DNA of 64,000 bases, taken from Tissierella praeacuta_A. Its GTDB lineage: Bacteria; Bacillota; Clostridia; Tissierellales; Tissierellaceae. Made by a program: the position numbers and the translations under genes. Of this stretch, positions 62,236 to 64,000 are shown piece after piece (the first letter of the stretch is position 1; every line of letters begins with the position of its first letter). The notes under the pieces were generated by a model. That model was not told where the DNA came from and did no database searches. It was given only the letters and a program-made list of their open reading frames with translations. Where the stretch lies: assembly GCF_040396155.1 (NCBI RefSeq), contig NZ_JBEBOY010000002.1:122291-186290 (forward strand), given 5' to 3'.

Positions 62236-63891
62236 ATGAAGGAGCTAATATTCGGGCTTATTGGTGGAACGGCTTTATTGATGTATGGTGTAGATATGAT
62301 GGGAGATGGTCTTGAAAAGGCTTCTGGAGAAACTATGAAAAAGATACTCACAGTATTAACTGGCAGAGTATGGAGTGCTTTTTTAGTAGGGATTTTTGTT
62401 ACTGCAATAGTTCAAAGTAGTACTGCTGTTACAGTATTAACTGTTGGATTTGTTAATTCTGGGCTTATGAAACTCTCACAGGCAATAGGTATTATTTATG
62501 GGGCTAATATTGGCACGACAATAACGGCTCAGCTTATGGCATTTAGTTTTAAATTCAAATTAACAGATATAGCCTTGCCGGTTCTTGGCATAGGTTTTGG
62601 CATTAATTGTATCGTAAAAAACAAGAAAATTAAAAATATAGGTCAAGCTCTTATGGGCTTTGGAATGATGTTTTTAGGGTTAAAAATATTAAATGAAGGA
62701 GTTCCATATATGCAGCAAAGTGAAACTCTAAAATACTTTTTTACCCACTATGCGTCTATTCCAGCAGTTGGTTTACTTTTAGGTATATGTGTTACTGCAA
62801 TGGTACATAGTAGTGCTGCTACAATTGGACTTGTAATGGTCTTAGGTCAAGCAGGACTTTTGGATTTACAATCAGCAATATATATTATTTTAGGTGATAA
62901 TATAGGGACTTGCTTTACAGCACAACTTGCAAGTATGACAGGAAATATAAATGCTCGAAGAACAGCTTGGGGTCATACTCTTTATAATATTTTTGGAGTT
63001 TTATTGGCTTTTGTAGCAATGCCAGTATTTTTGAAGGCTATTGTATTTTTAACAGATTATTTTCCTAAGCCAGAAGCAGGTATATCAACATATATTGCAA
63101 ATTCGCATACATTATTTAATTCAATAAATGCCCTAATATTTTTACCTCTAACAAAATTCTATGTGAAATTTCTTAATAAGCTAATAAGGTCAAAAGGAAA
63201 TGGAACTAAGGAAAAGGTAATACTGGACAAACTTTTGATAGATACACCAGTGGCAGCATTAGAAGCTTCCAGGACAGAGCTTATTAGAGGTACTCAAATT
63301 TTAAAAGACATGGTTTCAGACGTAATGAATATGGTGTATACAGATGATAAAAGAAAAGTAGCTGAAATCATGGATAACGAGGCAGAAATAAATCAAATGC
63401 AGAAGGATTTAACAAGGTATATAGTGGAAGTTTCAAGAGTAGAATTGACAGAAAGACAATCTCTTATGGTGCCAGCTATGATAAGTAGTATAAATAATAT
63501 TGAAAGATCTGGAGATAGGGTTATTGAAATATATACCTTATTTAATAGAAAAATAGATGGAAATCTTTCATTTACAGATGTTGCCATAAATGAATTAAAA
63601 GAATTAGAGAAAACTATTATTGAGCTATTTGATAATACTGTTATTGTTCTTAAAAAGAGAGATAATGAGATTATAAAAAGAATTGTTGAATTAGAAGATA
63701 GAGTAGATGAAATGAGTGAAACTTTTCAAGAGAACCATATAAGAAGACTTAATGAAGGGACCTGCAACGTAGATTCAGGAGTGCTTTTTATAGATATAGT
63801 AGGTCATCTTGAAAGGATTGCAGATCATATATATAAAATAGCCATGTATACAAAGGATGAATTATTTGGAGATAAGAGAAAATATAATTAA
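62236..63891 (+). CDS. Na/Pi cotransporter family protein with PhoU-like tail
   Basis: Protein of 551 residues. The NptA/PNaS inverted repeat is seen in two QSS-like cores: VTAIVQSSTAVTVLTVGF and VTAMVHSSAATIGLVMVLG. Nine or so helices are followed by a C-terminal PhoU-like helical bundle (about 345-550, MISSINNIERSGDRV, DIVGHLERIADHIYKIA). It should import phosphate or a related anion with Na+, with the tail regulating activity. TGGAGG precedes the ATG. Confidence 0.9.
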   Translation: MKELIFGLIGGTALLMYGVDMMGDGLEKASGETMKKILTVLTGRVWSAFLVGIFVTAIVQSSTAVTVLTVGFVNSGLMKLSQAIGIIYGANIGTTITAQLMAFSFKFKLTDIALPVLGIGFGINCIVKNKKIKNIGQALMGFGMMFLGLKILNEGVPYMQQSETLKYFFTHYASIPAVGLLLGICVTAMVHSSAATIGLVMVLGQAGLLDLQSAIYIILGDNIGTCFTAQLASMTGNINARRTAWGHTLYNIFGVLLAFVAMPVFLKAIVFLTDYFPKPEAGISTYIANSHTLFNSINALIFLPLTKFYVKFLNKLIRSKGNGTKEKVILDKLLIDTPVAALEASRTELIRGTQILKDMVSDVMNMVYTDDKRKVAEIMDNEAEINQMQKDLTRYIVEVSRVELTERQSLMVPAMISSINNIERSGDRVIEIYTLFNRKIDGNLSFTDVAINELKELEKTIIELFDNTVIVLKKRDNEIIKRIVELEDRVDEMSETFQENHIRRLNEGTCNVDSGVLFIDIVGHLERIADHIYKIAMYTKDELFGDKRKYN

Positions 63892-63908
63892 ATGTATATA
63901 ATAAATTG

Positions 63909-63936
63909 TAGAGTTCATTAATGGACTCTATTTTTA
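63909..63936 (+). terminator. Terminator of the Na/Pi cotransporter gene
   Basis: TAGAGTTC and GGACTCTA (one G-U) with a TTTTT tail. Confidence 0.8.
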
Positions 63937-64000
63937 TAAATAATAAAATTAACCTGTTGTGCTAGTAAATTTGAGATTAGATAAATTTACCAATTATTTT

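Noticed and set aside
1..64000. CRISPR array, rRNA operon, transposase, integrase or phage genes
   Set aside because: I saw no regular spaced repeats, no rRNA motifs and no recombinase or phage-like proteins on either strand.

Overview
The window is low-GC, AT-rich DNA with Firmicute features: AGGAGG ribosome-binding sites, frequent TTG and GTG starts, intrinsic terminators and a group B [FeFe] hydrogenase. Gene content suggests an anaerobic, amino-acid-fermenting member of the Clostridia, perhaps Tissierellales-like. This is inferred from gene content only. The order purH-purD ... yerC-like ... pcrA-ligA ... gatCAB matches the Bacillus subtilis chromosome, so the right half is conserved core backbone. 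The left part is accessory and decaying.

Layout. 1-1.2 kb: relics of a methyltransferase and a GNAT acetyltransferase. 1.4-3.1 kb: ECF sigma factor and membrane partner. 3.36-6.8 kb: GntR(YtrA)-ABC-permease-lipoprotein operon with a perfect operator palindrome over its promoter, then a relic of the truA 3' end. 6.9-9.6 kb: saccharopine-dehydrogenase-like gene and a broken UPF0597 gene. 9.7-17 kb: two ABC export modules, one with a permease fused to an M1 peptidase, with an ECF sigma factor and small membrane protein between them. 17-21 kb: coiled-coil protein, truA, DUF2935 protein, lipoprotein. 21-23 kb: [2Fe-2S] thioredoxin-like protein and group B [FeFe] hydrogenase. 23-29.5 kb: single-domain genes (ASCH, two NUDIX, HAD, VOC, GNAT, phospholipase C-like, SnoaL) with an alpha/beta-hydrolase pseudogene.

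29.55-40.1 kb: the purine operon purL-purE-purF-purM-purN-purH-purD, preceded by a tandem guanine-PRPP riboswitch and terminator. 40.3-42 kb: fhs, which makes the formyl-THF used by PurN and PurH. Then a yerC-like regulator, bacteriohemerythrin, CheX, a 14-heptad coiled coil, pcrA-ligA, gatCAB, a dicarboxylate symporter, carbamate kinase, an AIR-synthase/HypE-like protein, a cell-wall amidase, a GerMN protein, rdgB and a phosphodiesterase, a six-tRNA cluster and a Na/Pi cotransporter.

Most striking observation: both glutamine-dependent enzymes of the purine operon have lost their glutaminase active sites while staying otherwise intact. PurF has Ser in place of the N-terminal Cys nucleophile and Asp in place of the oxyanion Asn. 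PurL has Gly, Ser and Asp in place of the Cys-His-Glu triad. The gatA active site in the same window is intact. Together this suggests de novo purine synthesis fed by free ammonia rather than glutamine, controlled by a guanine/PRPP logic-gate leader. No integrase, transposase, CRISPR array or rRNA was seen.
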